Assembly: GCF_003284925.1 (NCBI RefSeq)
Contig: NZ_QMEX01000020.1
Location: forward strand, 1 to 45,936
Direction of reading: 5' to 3'
Length of the DNA stretch: 45,936 bases
Origin: Mycolicibacter senuensis
Lineage (GTDB): Bacteria > Actinomycetota > Actinomycetes > Mycobacteriales > Mycobacteriaceae
The notes under the pieces are model-generated. The model did no database searches. It had not been told where the DNA came from and was given only the letters and a program-made list of their open reading frames with translations. This document shows, in pieces, positions 18,073-25,327 of the stretch. Made by a program: the position numbers and the translations under genes. Positions within the stretch are counted from its first letter, which is position 1. The number at the start of each line of letters is the position of its first letter.

Positions 18073-18933
18073 CTAACCCCCGAACCTGGCGCCGGTCTCG
18101 ACGCCCCACAGCGCCATGGTCATGAACATGTTCACCACGACGACGGCGGTGACGCTGGTGCGCATGGCGCGTCCGGCGGCGACGCCGACGCCGGCTGGGC
18201 CGCCCGAGGCGACGAACCCGTAGTAGCTCTGGATGGTCGACGAGACGAACACGAAGACGGTGGCCTTGAACGTCGCGTACAGCACGTCGCGCCCGTTGAC
18301 GAACAGCGAGAAGTAGTGCAGGTAAGAGCCGTTGGATTGCCCGGAGATCAGGATGACGGAGAACTGGCAGGACAGGTAAGCGATGCCCAGCGCCACCAGG
18401 AACAGCGGAACCACCGCGATCACCGACGCGACCGCCCGGGTGGTGACCAGGAACGGGATCGGGTTGATGGCCATGGCTTCCAGCGAGTCGATCTCCTCGT
18501 TGATGCGCATCGCGCCGAGCTGGGCGGTGAACCGGCAGCCGGCTTGGGCGATGAACGCCATTCCGACCATGATCGGGGCGAGTTCTCTGGTGGTGGCGAA
18601 CGAGGAGATCAGCCCGGTGGCCGGTCCCAGGCCGAGCAGGTCCAATACGTTGTAGCCCTCGACGGCGACCAGCGCACCGGCGATCGCCCCCAGCGCCAGC
18701 GCGACGGCGATGGTGCCGCCGCCCACCACGATCGACCCGTTGCCCCAGGCGATGTCCGAGAGCAACCGCAGCATCTCGCGCCGGTAATGCCGCAGCATCG
18801 CCGGTATGGCGGTCAGGGTGCGCCCGAAGAAGTGCACCAGATGCCCGGCGCGGGCCACCGCCAGGAAGGTTCCGTGGGCCGACCCGGCGATCGGGCGTAG
18901 CCCGGGGAGCTGAAAAGCACTGGGAATGACCAT
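18073..18933 (-). CDS. yrbEB: YrbE-type permease, second subunit
   Basis: A 286-residue MlaE/YrbE permease with about five membrane helices and the family core: GATMR-like region GAMRINEEIDSLEAMAINPI and the C-terminal ASGGPAGVGVAAGRAMRTS. YrbEA and YrbEB form the membrane core of the Mce importer, on which the Mce hexamer sits; the ATPase MceG (Mkl) is normally encoded elsewhere in mycobacterial genomes and is not in this window. ATG 18933 follows the yrbEA stop by 3 nt. The motif E-x-x-x-L-E-A-M is the coupling helix thought to contact the ATPase. Confidence 0.92.
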   Translation of the reverse strand: MVIPSAFQLPGLRPIAGSAHGTFLAVARAGHLVHFFGRTLTAIPAMLRHYRREMLRLLSDIAWGNGSIVVGGGTIAVALALGAIAGALVAVEGYNVLDLLGLGPATGLISSFATTRELAPIMVGMAFIAQAGCRFTAQLGAMRINEEIDSLEAMAINPIPFLVTTRAVASVIAVVPLFLVALGIAYLSCQFSVILISGQSNGSYLHYFSLFVNGRDVLYATFKATVFVFVSSTIQSYYGFVASGGPAGVGVAAGRAMRTSVTAVVVVNMFMTMALWGVETGARFGG

Positions 18934-18936
18934 CTT

Positions 18937-19824
18937 TTACAGTGCCTGCCTCGGGAACAGGATGACGTAGAGCTGGCTCATCAAGACATTGACGAACATC
19001 AGCAGCAGGATGGACTCGACGACCGCGGCGTTCACCGAGTTGGCGACCCCGGCCGGCCCGCCGTGGCTGGCCAGGCCCTTCTGGCAGCTCACGATCGCGA
19101 CGATGATCCCGAAGACGATGGATTTGGCGAACGCCAGCCACATGTCGCCGACATCGGAGAATGACGAGAAGGTGGCGATGAACGAGCCCGCGGTCCCGTT
19201 CTGCAGGAACACGTTGAAGATGTAGCCGGCGACGTAGCCGACGAAAAACGTGATGCCGGTGAGCAGCACACCGACGGTCATCAGGGCGGCCAGCCGCGGC
19301 ACCACCAGGCGCCGCACCGGCGATACCCCCATGACCTCCATCGCCTGGATCTCTTCGCGCATGGTCCGCGACCCCAGGTCGGCGCAGACCGCGGATCCGA
19401 CGGCCACGGCCAACAGCATCGCGGCGACCAGGGGGGCGGCCTGGCGGATGATCACCAGGCCGGTGGCCGCGCCGGCGAGCGAGGATGCCCCGACCTGCCC
19501 GGCCAGCACACTGAACTGGATCGAGAGCGTCACGCCTACCGGGATGGTGACGAAAACGGTTGGCAGGAAGGCGGCGCCGGCCACAAACGCGGTTTGGTCG
19601 ATGAATTCACCGACCAGGAAGCGTCCGCGGAACAGGTCGACGAACAGATACTGGATCGCTCGAACGCCCAGCACCACCTGGCTGCCGCCGGTGCCCAGCG
19701 ACGCGATCGGATGGTTCTTCACGTACTGCAGGAGCCAGTCGACCACGGCCCGCAGACCGGGCCGGCCGGCCAGTTGTGCATCGGCGATTCGGATCAACCG
19801 GCGCGTGGCGTCTGATGCGGTCAT
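18937..19824 (-). CDS. yrbEA: YrbE-type permease, first subunit
   Basis: A 295-residue MlaE/YrbE permease: TMREEIQAMEVMGVSPVRRL is the ATPase-coupling segment and SHGGPAGVANSVNAAVVESI the C-terminal signature. A cytoplasmic amphipathic N-terminus (about residues 1-55) precedes the first helix. ATG 19824 (MTASDATRR) is chosen; a frame running to 20172 passes through the upstream small gene and lacks family similarity. It lies 5 nt after that gene's stop and 3 nt before yrbEB, so it is part of one operon. Confidence 0.92.
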   Translation of the reverse strand: MTASDATRRLIRIADAQLAGRPGLRAVVDWLLQYVKNHPIASLGTGGSQVVLGVRAIQYLFVDLFRGRFLVGEFIDQTAFVAGAAFLPTVFVTIPVGVTLSIQFSVLAGQVGASSLAGAATGLVIIRQAAPLVAAMLLAVAVGSAVCADLGSRTMREEIQAMEVMGVSPVRRLVVPRLAALMTVGVLLTGITFFVGYVAGYIFNVFLQNGTAGSFIATFSSFSDVGDMWLAFAKSIVFGIIVAIVSCQKGLASHGGPAGVANSVNAAVVESILLLMFVNVLMSQLYVILFPRQAL

Positions 19825-19829
19825 CGGGA

Positions 19830-20063
19830 TCACTGCATGCAGACGTCGGAGAACAACAGCACCGGCCACGACACGATCGACCCGAGGAAGGACACCGCCA
19901 GGTCCACACCTTGCATCTCGTGCAGGTGCGCGGTGTGGGTCAACGACCAGATCAGGCCGACGATCAGGTAGGGCGTGCCGACGATCAGGCCCAGGCCGAT
20001 GAGTTCCCCGACGCTCATCCGGTAGCTGAGCAGTCGACCTATGCCGTCGACGATTCCAGGCAT
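19830..20063 (-). CDS. 77-residue two-helix membrane protein, first gene of the mce operon
   Basis: From ATG 20063 (MPGIVDGIGRLLSYRMSVGE) the product has two membrane helices (IGLGLIVGTPYLIVGLIWSL and LAVSFLGSIVSWPVLLFSDV) joined by a short loop with HTAHLHEMQGVD. GGGAGAG lies 6 nt upstream. The gene is 5 nt before yrbEA and is therefore the first cistron of the mce transcript. I do not recognise a named family, although small membrane proteins are known partners of Mce complexes (for example LucB in M. smegmatis Mce1, which is encoded outside the operon). An accessory Mce subunit is a reasonable inference, not shown. Confidence 0.8.
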   Translation of the reverse strand: MPGIVDGIGRLLSYRMSVGELIGLGLIVGTPYLIVGLIWSLTHTAHLHEMQGVDLAVSFLGSIVSWPVLLFSDVCMQ

Positions 20064-20175
20064 CCGACTCTCCCGATTCTTCGATGTCCCGTCCGCGGGC
20101 GGGGGTGTGATGCAGGACGCACGCGGTGCTGCGGGTGCAGCATGACACAGCGGGCGAGTGGCGGGCAAGCAAAAA

Positions 20176-20198
20176 GTTAATTTGGGTTCCACTTTGTG
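20176..20198. promoter_or_regulatory. AT-rich element GTTAATTT plus ACTTTGTG upstream of the mce operon
   Basis: GTTAATTT (20176-20183) is followed 7 nt later by ACTTTGTG. The same pair, GTTAATTT and ACTTTCGG, recurs 200 nt further at 20376-20403 with a 12-nt gap. Both are AT islands in otherwise very GC-rich sequence between the first mce-operon gene and the tRNA. This suggests repeated protein-binding sites; the binder is not identified. Confidence 0.3.
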
Positions 20199-20370
20199 CG
20201 GCCTCCAGGTAATCTGCTGCTGCGGTGGTCGGCTCGAGCGGCTGGGTGGTCGCAGGACGTGCAGGCGGTCCCGATAGTGCTGTTACCAGTGGATATCGTG
20301 GACCCTCGACGTCAGGTCGGAGGAGCGGCGCAGACCGCCGGGCAACGGCGCCGGGCCAGCGTCGAGGGGC

Positions 20371-20389
20371 TAATTGTTAATTTCAATTA
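20371..20389. promoter_or_regulatory. Perfect 6-bp inverted repeat, candidate operator of the mce operon
   Basis: TAATTG (20371-20376), 7 nt spacer TTAATTT, CAATTA (20384-20389): a 19-bp site with perfect arms, about 310 nt upstream of the first mce-operon gene. Size and symmetry suit a TetR-type dimer. The tandem-TetR gene at the end of the locus is the obvious candidate binder, which is inference. No other gene start lies within 100 nt except the tRNA on the plus strand. The rest of the 20064-20493 gap holds no convincing coding sequence. Confidence 0.4.
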
Positions 20390-20451
20390 CGCTTCACTTT
20401 CGGCTTGACCGGGTGTTGGGGACCCGCCAGCGGTTGCCGGATGATGCCGAT

Positions 20452-20481
20452 TTGGCGCCTGGCCCGCCCGTTGGGTACCCT
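20452..20481 (+). promoter_or_regulatory. Candidate promoter of the initiator tRNA gene
   Basis: TTGGCG (20452-20457), 18 nt spacer, TACCCT (20476-20481). The expected start would be near 20488, a few nucleotides before the mature tRNA 5' end at 20494, as is usual for tRNA genes. Matches to the consensus are moderate. Confidence 0.4.
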
Positions 20482-20493
20482 CGTAGACACCGA

Positions 20494-20570
20494 CGCGGGG
20501 TGGAGCAGCTCGGTAGCTCGCTGGGCTCATAACCCAGAGGTCGCAGGTTCGAATCCTGTCCCCGCTACTA
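20494..20570 (+). tRNA. Initiator tRNA-Met (CAU)
   Basis: Cloverleaf is complete: acceptor CGCGGGG paired with CCCCGCT, D arm GAGC/GCTC, anticodon stem CTGGG/CCCAG with loop CTCATAA (anticodon CAU), and T arm GCAGG-TTCGAAT-CCTGT. Initiator features are present: three G:C pairs next to the anticodon loop, no Watson-Crick pair at the 1:72 position (C opposite T), and an A:T pair in the D stem at 11:24. The discriminator is A20567; the next bases are CTA, so CCA is not encoded and must be added by the CCA enzyme. The mature body is therefore 20494-20567. Confidence 0.96.
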
Positions 20571-20576
20571 GTTGAG

Positions 20577-20610
20577 AACGGCCCCCGGAGAACGCTCCGG
20601 GGGCCGTTTT
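20577..20610 (+). terminator. Strong intrinsic terminator after the tRNA
   Basis: AACGGCCCCCGGAG (20577-20590) and CTCCGGGGGCCGTT (20595-20608) form a perfect 14-bp stem with an AACG loop, ending in TTTT. It lies 7 nt after the tRNA. The antisense strand could also form the stem, and the mirror-image U-run would be short but present, so it might insulate both directions. Confidence 0.9.
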
Positions 20611-20847
20611 CCATGGGCTGCCCAGCTAAGCCCCGCTGCGGCGGCCCTAATGCTCGGTGGCCATGTCGGCCGTAACGCGCGCCACTGCGAGTCGCATGAT
20701 TGCGGCGGTGGAAGACGTGGCGCTCCTGGCAGCCGGTCGCAGAACGGGCGTTCCGAACCGATTCCGTCGTGAGTTCGGTCTGAGGTCGCGGCGGAAGACG
20801 GCGGCACGGAATGGCCCAAGGCAGCGGACCATCCGAGCGGCCGGTCG
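20611..20847. other. Non-coding stretch between terminator and hydrolase gene
   Basis: About 240 nt without a convincing gene. Several short frames on both strands exist, but they lack ribosome-binding sites and recognisable similarity, which is usual for random GC-rich sequence. It forms the 3' flank of the minus-strand hydrolase gene. Confidence 0.5.
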
Positions 20848-21756
20848 CTACCCGGGGATGAGGATGCGCTGCAGGAACGCGATCTGATCCTTGACGACCC
20901 GCTCATGCCACCCGGCGCCGGGATACACGTCGAAGTGGTCGCAGGGGTAGTGGTGGACCACCGCCCTCATCCGCGTCGCCGCCACGGTCGCCGCTTCCGG
21001 CGGGGCGATCCGGTCCTGATCGCCGACCTGCACGAGGGCCGGGCAGCGCACCCGGCTGGCGCTCGCAACCGGCCGGTATGCACCCATCACCATCACCAGT
21101 CGTGCGGCGAACTCGTTGCGCCAGGTCGGCCCGGCGATGCGGATCATCCCCTCGAGGGCCCCCGCGGCGCTGAGGCCGGCCACCTCCCCGGGTGCGGCCA
21201 CGACCGGGATGAGTACGGGCGGGCGGCCGAGCAACTTCGCCATGACGTCACGCGCGCCGCGAGCCATCACTCGCATGATGTGGCGCGGCCCGAGCGTCCG
21301 CAGCATGTGGGTCACCACTGCCAGTCCGTCGGTCGCGGGCGTCAGCGAGATGACCCCGGCCAGCTTCGGGTCCGCTGCCGCGACCCGGATGACGTGCCCG
21401 CCGGACAGCGACACTCCCCACGCCACGATCCGCGCCGCATCCACGCCGTCGACTCGCCGCGCGTAGTCGACCACCGCGTGGTAGTCGGCGATCTGCCGAT
21501 CGATGGAAATCAATTGCCTTGGCTGACCTGATGATTCGGCGAAGTGCCGGTAGTCGAACGTGACGACGTCAGTGCCCGCTGCGGTAAGCGCCGTGGCGAA
21601 CTCGAACAACCCACAGTCCTTGGTCGCGCCGAGGCCGTGGGCCATCACGACGCAGGGGCGTCCGGCCGGACCGGACAACGCGTCCGTCGTCGCGGGGAAG
21701 TGTCTCGCCGCGATGATCTCACCGGCGACCGGGATTTGCATTCGGGCCGATGTCAT
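20848..21756 (-). CDS. Alpha/beta hydrolase (DLH/X-Pro peptidase-like esterase fold)
   Basis: A 302-residue serine hydrolase. Landmarks are HGLGATKDCG (oxyanion region, residues 40-49), the nucleophile elbow WGVSLSGG with Ser116, Asp248 in GDQDR and His274 in YPCDHFDVYPG. The elbow form G-x-S-x-S-G-G-H is typical of hydrolases related to acetyl-xylan esterase and Cocaine-esterase-like families. ATG 21756 overlaps the TetR stop as ATGA, so it is the third gene of the FMO-TetR-hydrolase operon. Cleaving an ester made by the monooxygenase, or a ligand-related ester, is a reasonable but unproven role. Confidence 0.85.
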   Translation of the reverse strand: MTSARMQIPVAGEIIAARHFPATTDALSGPAGRPCVVMAHGLGATKDCGLFEFATALTAAGTDVVTFDYRHFAESSGQPRQLISIDRQIADYHAVVDYARRVDGVDAARIVAWGVSLSGGHVIRVAAADPKLAGVISLTPATDGLAVVTHMLRTLGPRHIMRVMARGARDVMAKLLGRPPVLIPVVAAPGEVAGLSAAGALEGMIRIAGPTWRNEFAARLVMVMGAYRPVASASRVRCPALVQVGDQDRIAPPEAATVAATRMRAVVHHYPCDHFDVYPGAGWHERVVKDQIAFLQRILIPG

Positions 21757-22382
21757 GGTGCGGCCGCTCCGAAAAGCGCTGTGTGCCAGACGTGGATGAT
21801 CGCTTCGCGAAGCGGGCCGGTGGCCTCCGGTCCGTCGTCGGACCGGACGTGGCGGTCGAGGACCCGTTCGTTCATCGAGATCAGCGAGTGGGCGAGTGCC
21901 CCGGCGTCGGGAATGTCGATGGTGGGCTGGGTGGTGATGAAGTCGCAGACGAACTCCTCGTAGCGCTGCAGCCACTGGTCCCAGATCGTCCGTGCCTCGG
22001 GGTCGTAGTCGCGGGCGTCGAGCATCGCCCGGAACAGGGTCCGGTGGGTGTGCCACGACTCGAAGGTCCGCATCATTGCGTCGGTGACGGAGGCGCGCGG
22101 GTCACCGCCACCTGCGAGGGTGCCCCCGATCGCGAAGACGTCGTCGTGGAAGATGTTGCTCAGCAGTTCGGTGACGGCTTCATGCTTGCCGGCGAAGTAG
22201 AAATAGAACGCCGGCCGCTTCAGACCCGCTGCCCGTGCCACCTCGGCGATGCTGATCTCGGCCAGCGATTGGGTCTGCAACAGCTTCTCGAAAGCCTCCA
22301 GAAGCCGCTGCCTGCTCTGGTCGCCGCGCGGTTGCGGCCGGCGCGCGTTGCGTCGCGACGTCTGCGTCGTCTCAGGCGGCAC
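21753..22382 (-). CDS. TetR family transcriptional regulator of the FMO operon
   Basis: A 209-residue TetR protein from GTG 22382 (PPETTQTSRRN). The HTH is at about residues 25-70 (SIAEVARAAGLKRPAFYFYF), followed by a helical ligand domain. The start overlaps the FMO stop by 11 nt and GAGG lies 6 nt upstream; a longer frame to 22460 would sit in the FMO gene. It is sandwiched between FMO and hydrolase with overlaps on both sides. It probably binds the 26-bp palindrome upstream of the FMO gene and represses its own operon (inference). Confidence 0.85.
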   Translation of the reverse strand: MPPETTQTSRRNARRPQPRGDQSRQRLLEAFEKLLQTQSLAEISIAEVARAAGLKRPAFYFYFAGKHEAVTELLSNIFHDDVFAIGGTLAGGGDPRASVTDAMMRTFESWHTHRTLFRAMLDARDYDPEARTIWDQWLQRYEEFVCDFITTQPTIDIPDAGALAHSLISMNERVLDRHVRSDDGPEATGPLREAIIHVWHTALFGAAAP

Positions 22383-23742
22383 CGGCGGCCTCGCGGGCCC
22401 GACCGGCCAGCTGTACCGGTCCCAGCTTCTCGACACGCCGCCGCCCGGCGGGCAGTTCACGCTTGCGCATATCGCGCTCGTAGTCCCAGTAGTCCACCTG
22501 CTGGGTGTGCCGTGGTTTGTCGGCGAAGTGCCCGACGTACTTGCGTTCGTCGGCGGCGATGACGCGCTTCATCTCGGCCTCGGACGGGGGCCGGTAGGTG
22601 CCGGCCAGATACGCCGCGGCCAACCGGGCCTGGCACTCCACGAACGGGAACAGCGTGGGGACCGCCTGGGCGAATCCGATGAACAGCAGGTCGTCGATGC
22701 CCGGTTTGAGGATTCGCTTGTAGAGCGGCAGCCGGTTGTCCGGGGCCTCGATGAAGGTGCGGTCGAAGAACGGGAACGTGATGTTGTATCCCGTCGCATA
22801 GATGATGACGTCCGCTTCGACGGAGGTACCGTCGACGAATCTCACCGAACTGCCGTCCAGGCGTTCGATATTCGGCTTCGCGGTCGCATCGCCCGATCCC
22901 AGCCGCATGAGGAGTTCGGCGGACTGGGTGGGGTGCGCCTCAAGGAAGCGATGGTTGGGTTTGGGCAGGCCGTAGCTCTGTGGATCACCGAACATCAACC
23001 GTGCGAAGGGCTGCATCGCCCGGCGCTGCCACGACAGCGGGATCACCGGCAGCGAGCGCGCGACCTGGTCGGCGGTCTTGCCGAAGATGTACTTGGGTAC
23101 CACCCAGGCGCCCGAGCGGGTGGAGAGATAAACCGTGTTGCGCCAGGACTTCTGGGAAAGCTCGGAAACCAGGTCCGCGGCCGAGTTGCCGATGCCGACG
23201 ACGACGATGCGTTTGCCGCGCAGATCGAGCGGTTCGGTGGGATCGATGTACTGGTGGGCGTGGATGCTCTCACCGGTGAACTCGCCCGGGAAGTCAGGCG
23301 TGCGCGGATCCCAGTGATGACCGTTGGCGACGACCAGGGCGTCGTACCGCCGGGTCTGTCCGTCCGCGGTGTCGAGTTCCCAGCCCCCTTGGGGCAGGCG
23401 TCGTGCGTGGCTGACCCCGTTCTGGAACTGGATGCGCTTCAACAGGCCGAAGGTGTCGGCGTAGTCGTCCAGGTACTCCTTGATCTGGGAGTGATGCGGG
23501 AAGTCGGGGAGGTCGTCGCGCATCGGGAAGTCGCGAAATGACAGGCACTCGCGCGAGGTGTCGATGTGCAGGGACCGGTAGGCACTGGAGTGGCCGTTCG
23601 GGTTGCGGAACGCCCAATTTCCGCCGATCCGGTCGGATGAGTCGAAGCAGTCGTACTCGACCCCGGCGTCAGCGAGGTTCTTGCCCGTGGTCAAACCGCT
23701 GATGCCCGCCCCGATGATCGCCACCGTTGGAGATGAAGCCAT
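22372..23742 (-). CDS. Flavin-containing monooxygenase (FMO)
   Basis: A 456-residue class B flavoprotein. Visible motifs are the FAD dinucleotide fold GAGISG (residues 11-16), GGNWAF, the FMO fingerprint FTGESIHAHQY (155-165), the NADPH fold GIGNSA (183-188) and ATGYNITFPF near residue 320. The fingerprint ends in Y without WP or D, so FMO rather than BVMO is favoured, although the two overlap in activity. It oxidises N, S or possibly ketone groups with NADPH and O2. ATG 23742 (MASSPTVAII) is the start, with weak GGTGG upstream; a longer frame to 23862 includes the promoter. First gene of the FMO-TetR-hydrolase operon. Confidence 0.9.
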   Translation of the reverse strand: MASSPTVAIIGAGISGLTTGKNLADAGVEYDCFDSSDRIGGNWAFRNPNGHSSAYRSLHIDTSRECLSFRDFPMRDDLPDFPHHSQIKEYLDDYADTFGLLKRIQFQNGVSHARRLPQGGWELDTADGQTRRYDALVVANGHHWDPRTPDFPGEFTGESIHAHQYIDPTEPLDLRGKRIVVVGIGNSAADLVSELSQKSWRNTVYLSTRSGAWVVPKYIFGKTADQVARSLPVIPLSWQRRAMQPFARLMFGDPQSYGLPKPNHRFLEAHPTQSAELLMRLGSGDATAKPNIERLDGSSVRFVDGTSVEADVIIYATGYNITFPFFDRTFIEAPDNRLPLYKRILKPGIDDLLFIGFAQAVPTLFPFVECQARLAAAYLAGTYRPPSEAEMKRVIAADERKYVGHFADKPRHTQQVDYWDYERDMRKRELPAGRRRVEKLGPVQLAGRAREAAGAA

Positions 23743-23776
23743 GATTGCCACCGTTCTGTGAACTAGGACACAGCAC

Positions 23777-23810
23777 AGATTACTCATTTTCTGACACTTG
23801 TCAAAAAATG
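23777..23810 (-). promoter_or_regulatory. Promoter with overlapping 26-bp palindromic operator of the FMO operon
   Basis: On the minus strand, -35 TTGACA (23804-23799), 16-nt spacer and -10 TAATCT (23782-23777) lie 34 nt or more upstream of the FMO ATG. Over the -35 and spacer sits the palindrome CATTTTCTGACA (23785-23796), CT, TGTCAAAAAATG (23799-23810), matching at 11 of 12 arm positions. A repressor here would block polymerase; the TetR of the same operon is the natural candidate. Confidence 0.7.
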
Positions 23811-23920
23811 GCCTCTCCCGCAGCGGCGCGCGGTGAGGGGAAGGCGGGCCGGTGACAATCATCCGAGCTTGGCGCTGACCTCCGTCGGCCGCCGCCTCCG
23901 GCCACCATCGAGCGCAACCT

Positions 23921-25327
23921 TCACACCAGCCACGGCGCGACCAACGTCATCGCCCCCATCACCGCCAGCCCGATCACGAACGCCACCGCCGTGAACCCCA
24001 TCACCTGACGGACATTGAGCTTGGCGATGGCCAGCAGCGGCAGCAGCCAGAACGGCTGGATCATGTTCGCCACGCCCTCGCCGACGGCGACGGCCATGGA
24101 GATCAACCCGAGATAGGCCGGTGAGTGCTGGCCGATCGCCAGCGCCGAGTCGACCGCGATCGGGCCCTGTACCGCCCAGTGGCCGCCGCCGGAGGGCACG
24201 AACAGGCTGATGATCACCGAACCGAGGAACGTCAGGAACGGCAGCGTGTACGGCGTGGCGCCGTTCACCAGCATCTGGGCCAGCACGGTCTGCAGCGGCG
24301 TGGAGCCTTCGGCGCCTTGATACGCCAGCAGGCCGATCAGGCCACCGTAGAGCGGGTATTGCAGCAGCAGCGGGCCGGAGACCTTCGCGGCAGCGGTGAA
24401 GGACCGGATGAAGCGGATCGGCGTGCCGTGCAGCAGGGCGGCGGTGATGGTGAACAGCATGATCATCGAGGCGATATTGAGCGCGAAACCACTCACCACG
24501 AAATACGTCATGCCCGCGGCGAACACGAGCACGTTGAGGATCCACTGGTTTTCCAGCCATTCGGCGAACGTCGTGCTGGTCTGCGGCTCGACGAGCGGAT
24601 CGTCGTCGTCGAAGACTGCGGGATCCGGCGCCAGGCGCTCGGACGGCTCCATCCGCCACACCGCGAGCGCGAGCAGCGCCAGCACGATCATCACCGACAG
24701 CCAGCTATAGGGCTGGAAGACGGTGTGGCGCAACGGCACGCTGAATCCGACGGTCTTGTGGATCACGTTGATCGGGCTGCCGGGATCGGTGTTGGCCAGC
24801 GCGATCGACGATGACAGCCCCTGCGTCCAGACGATGAAGCCCATGAACGCCGCGGCGATCAGGTACCCGAAGTGCGAGTCGGGGAACCGTCGCGCGACCT
24901 GGCGGGCGACCAGCGCACCGGCGACCAGTCCAAGGCCCCAGTTCAGCAGGGACAGCACGGCGCTCACGGTGAAACACAGCAGCGCGCCCTGCGTCTGGTT
25001 GCGCGGTGTCGCCGCGATGCGGATGGTGGCCCGCTTGAGCACCGGCGCCTCGGCCAGCGTGTAACCGGTCACCAGGATCAGCACCATCTGGAAGGCGAAG
25101 GTGAAGATGTTCTCCGGGCCCCACACCCCGCTGTACCAGGCAGTCAGCATGCCGTGAGCCGACGCTCCGCGTACCAGCACGGCGACCAGGCCGGCAACGA
25201 TGAGCGTCAGTATCACCGCGAACAGATACGGGTCGGGCATCAGACGCTCGACGTAGCGCACGCTCAGTCCGGTGAGCGCCTGCATGGCGCCCCGACGGTT
25301 GGCCCGCCGCGCCGAGCTCGTCGTCAT
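23921..25327 (-). CDS. Short-chain fatty acid transporter, AtoE family
   Basis: A 468-residue membrane protein with about 12 hydrophobic helices. Family features of the AtoE/TIGR00366 group are RYVERLMPDPYLFA at the start, NWGLGLVAGALVAR, SGGGHWAVQGP near residue 370 and a C-terminal GEGVANMIQPFWLLPLL. AtoE takes up short-chain fatty acids such as butyrate or acetoacetate. ATG 25327 overlaps the TetR stop as ATGA. It is the third gene of the BVMO-TetR-transporter unit and ends 178 nt before the FMO gene. The start could be M15 (MQALTG) instead. Confidence 0.9.
   Translation of the reverse strand: MTTSSARRANRRGAMQALTGLSVRYVERLMPDPYLFAVILTLIVAGLVAVLVRGASAHGMLTAWYSGVWGPENIFTFAFQMVLILVTGYTLAEAPVLKRATIRIAATPRNQTQGALLCFTVSAVLSLLNWGLGLVAGALVARQVARRFPDSHFGYLIAAAFMGFIVWTQGLSSSIALANTDPGSPINVIHKTVGFSVPLRHTVFQPYSWLSVMIVLALLALAVWRMEPSERLAPDPAVFDDDDPLVEPQTSTTFAEWLENQWILNVLVFAAGMTYFVVSGFALNIASMIMLFTITAALLHGTPIRFIRSFTAAAKVSGPLLLQYPLYGGLIGLLAYQGAEGSTPLQTVLAQMLVNGATPYTLPFLTFLGSVIISLFVPSGGGHWAVQGPIAVDSALAIGQHSPAYLGLISMAVAVGEGVANMIQPFWLLPLLAIAKLNVRQVMGFTAVAFVIGLAVMGAMTLVAPWLV

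Noticed and set aside
17369..19141. 590-residue minus-strand frame across yrbEA, yrbEB and mceA
   Set aside because: Arg/His/Gly-rich out-of-frame reading of well-supported membrane protein genes.
20387..20614. Minus-strand 75-residue frame containing DRIRTCDLWVMSPASYRA
   Set aside because: This is the well-known artefact of reading a tRNA gene antisense; it lies over the tRNA and its terminator.
20568..20906. Small frames on both strands after the tRNA terminator
   Set aside because: They include terminator sequence, lack ribosome-binding sites and show no family features.
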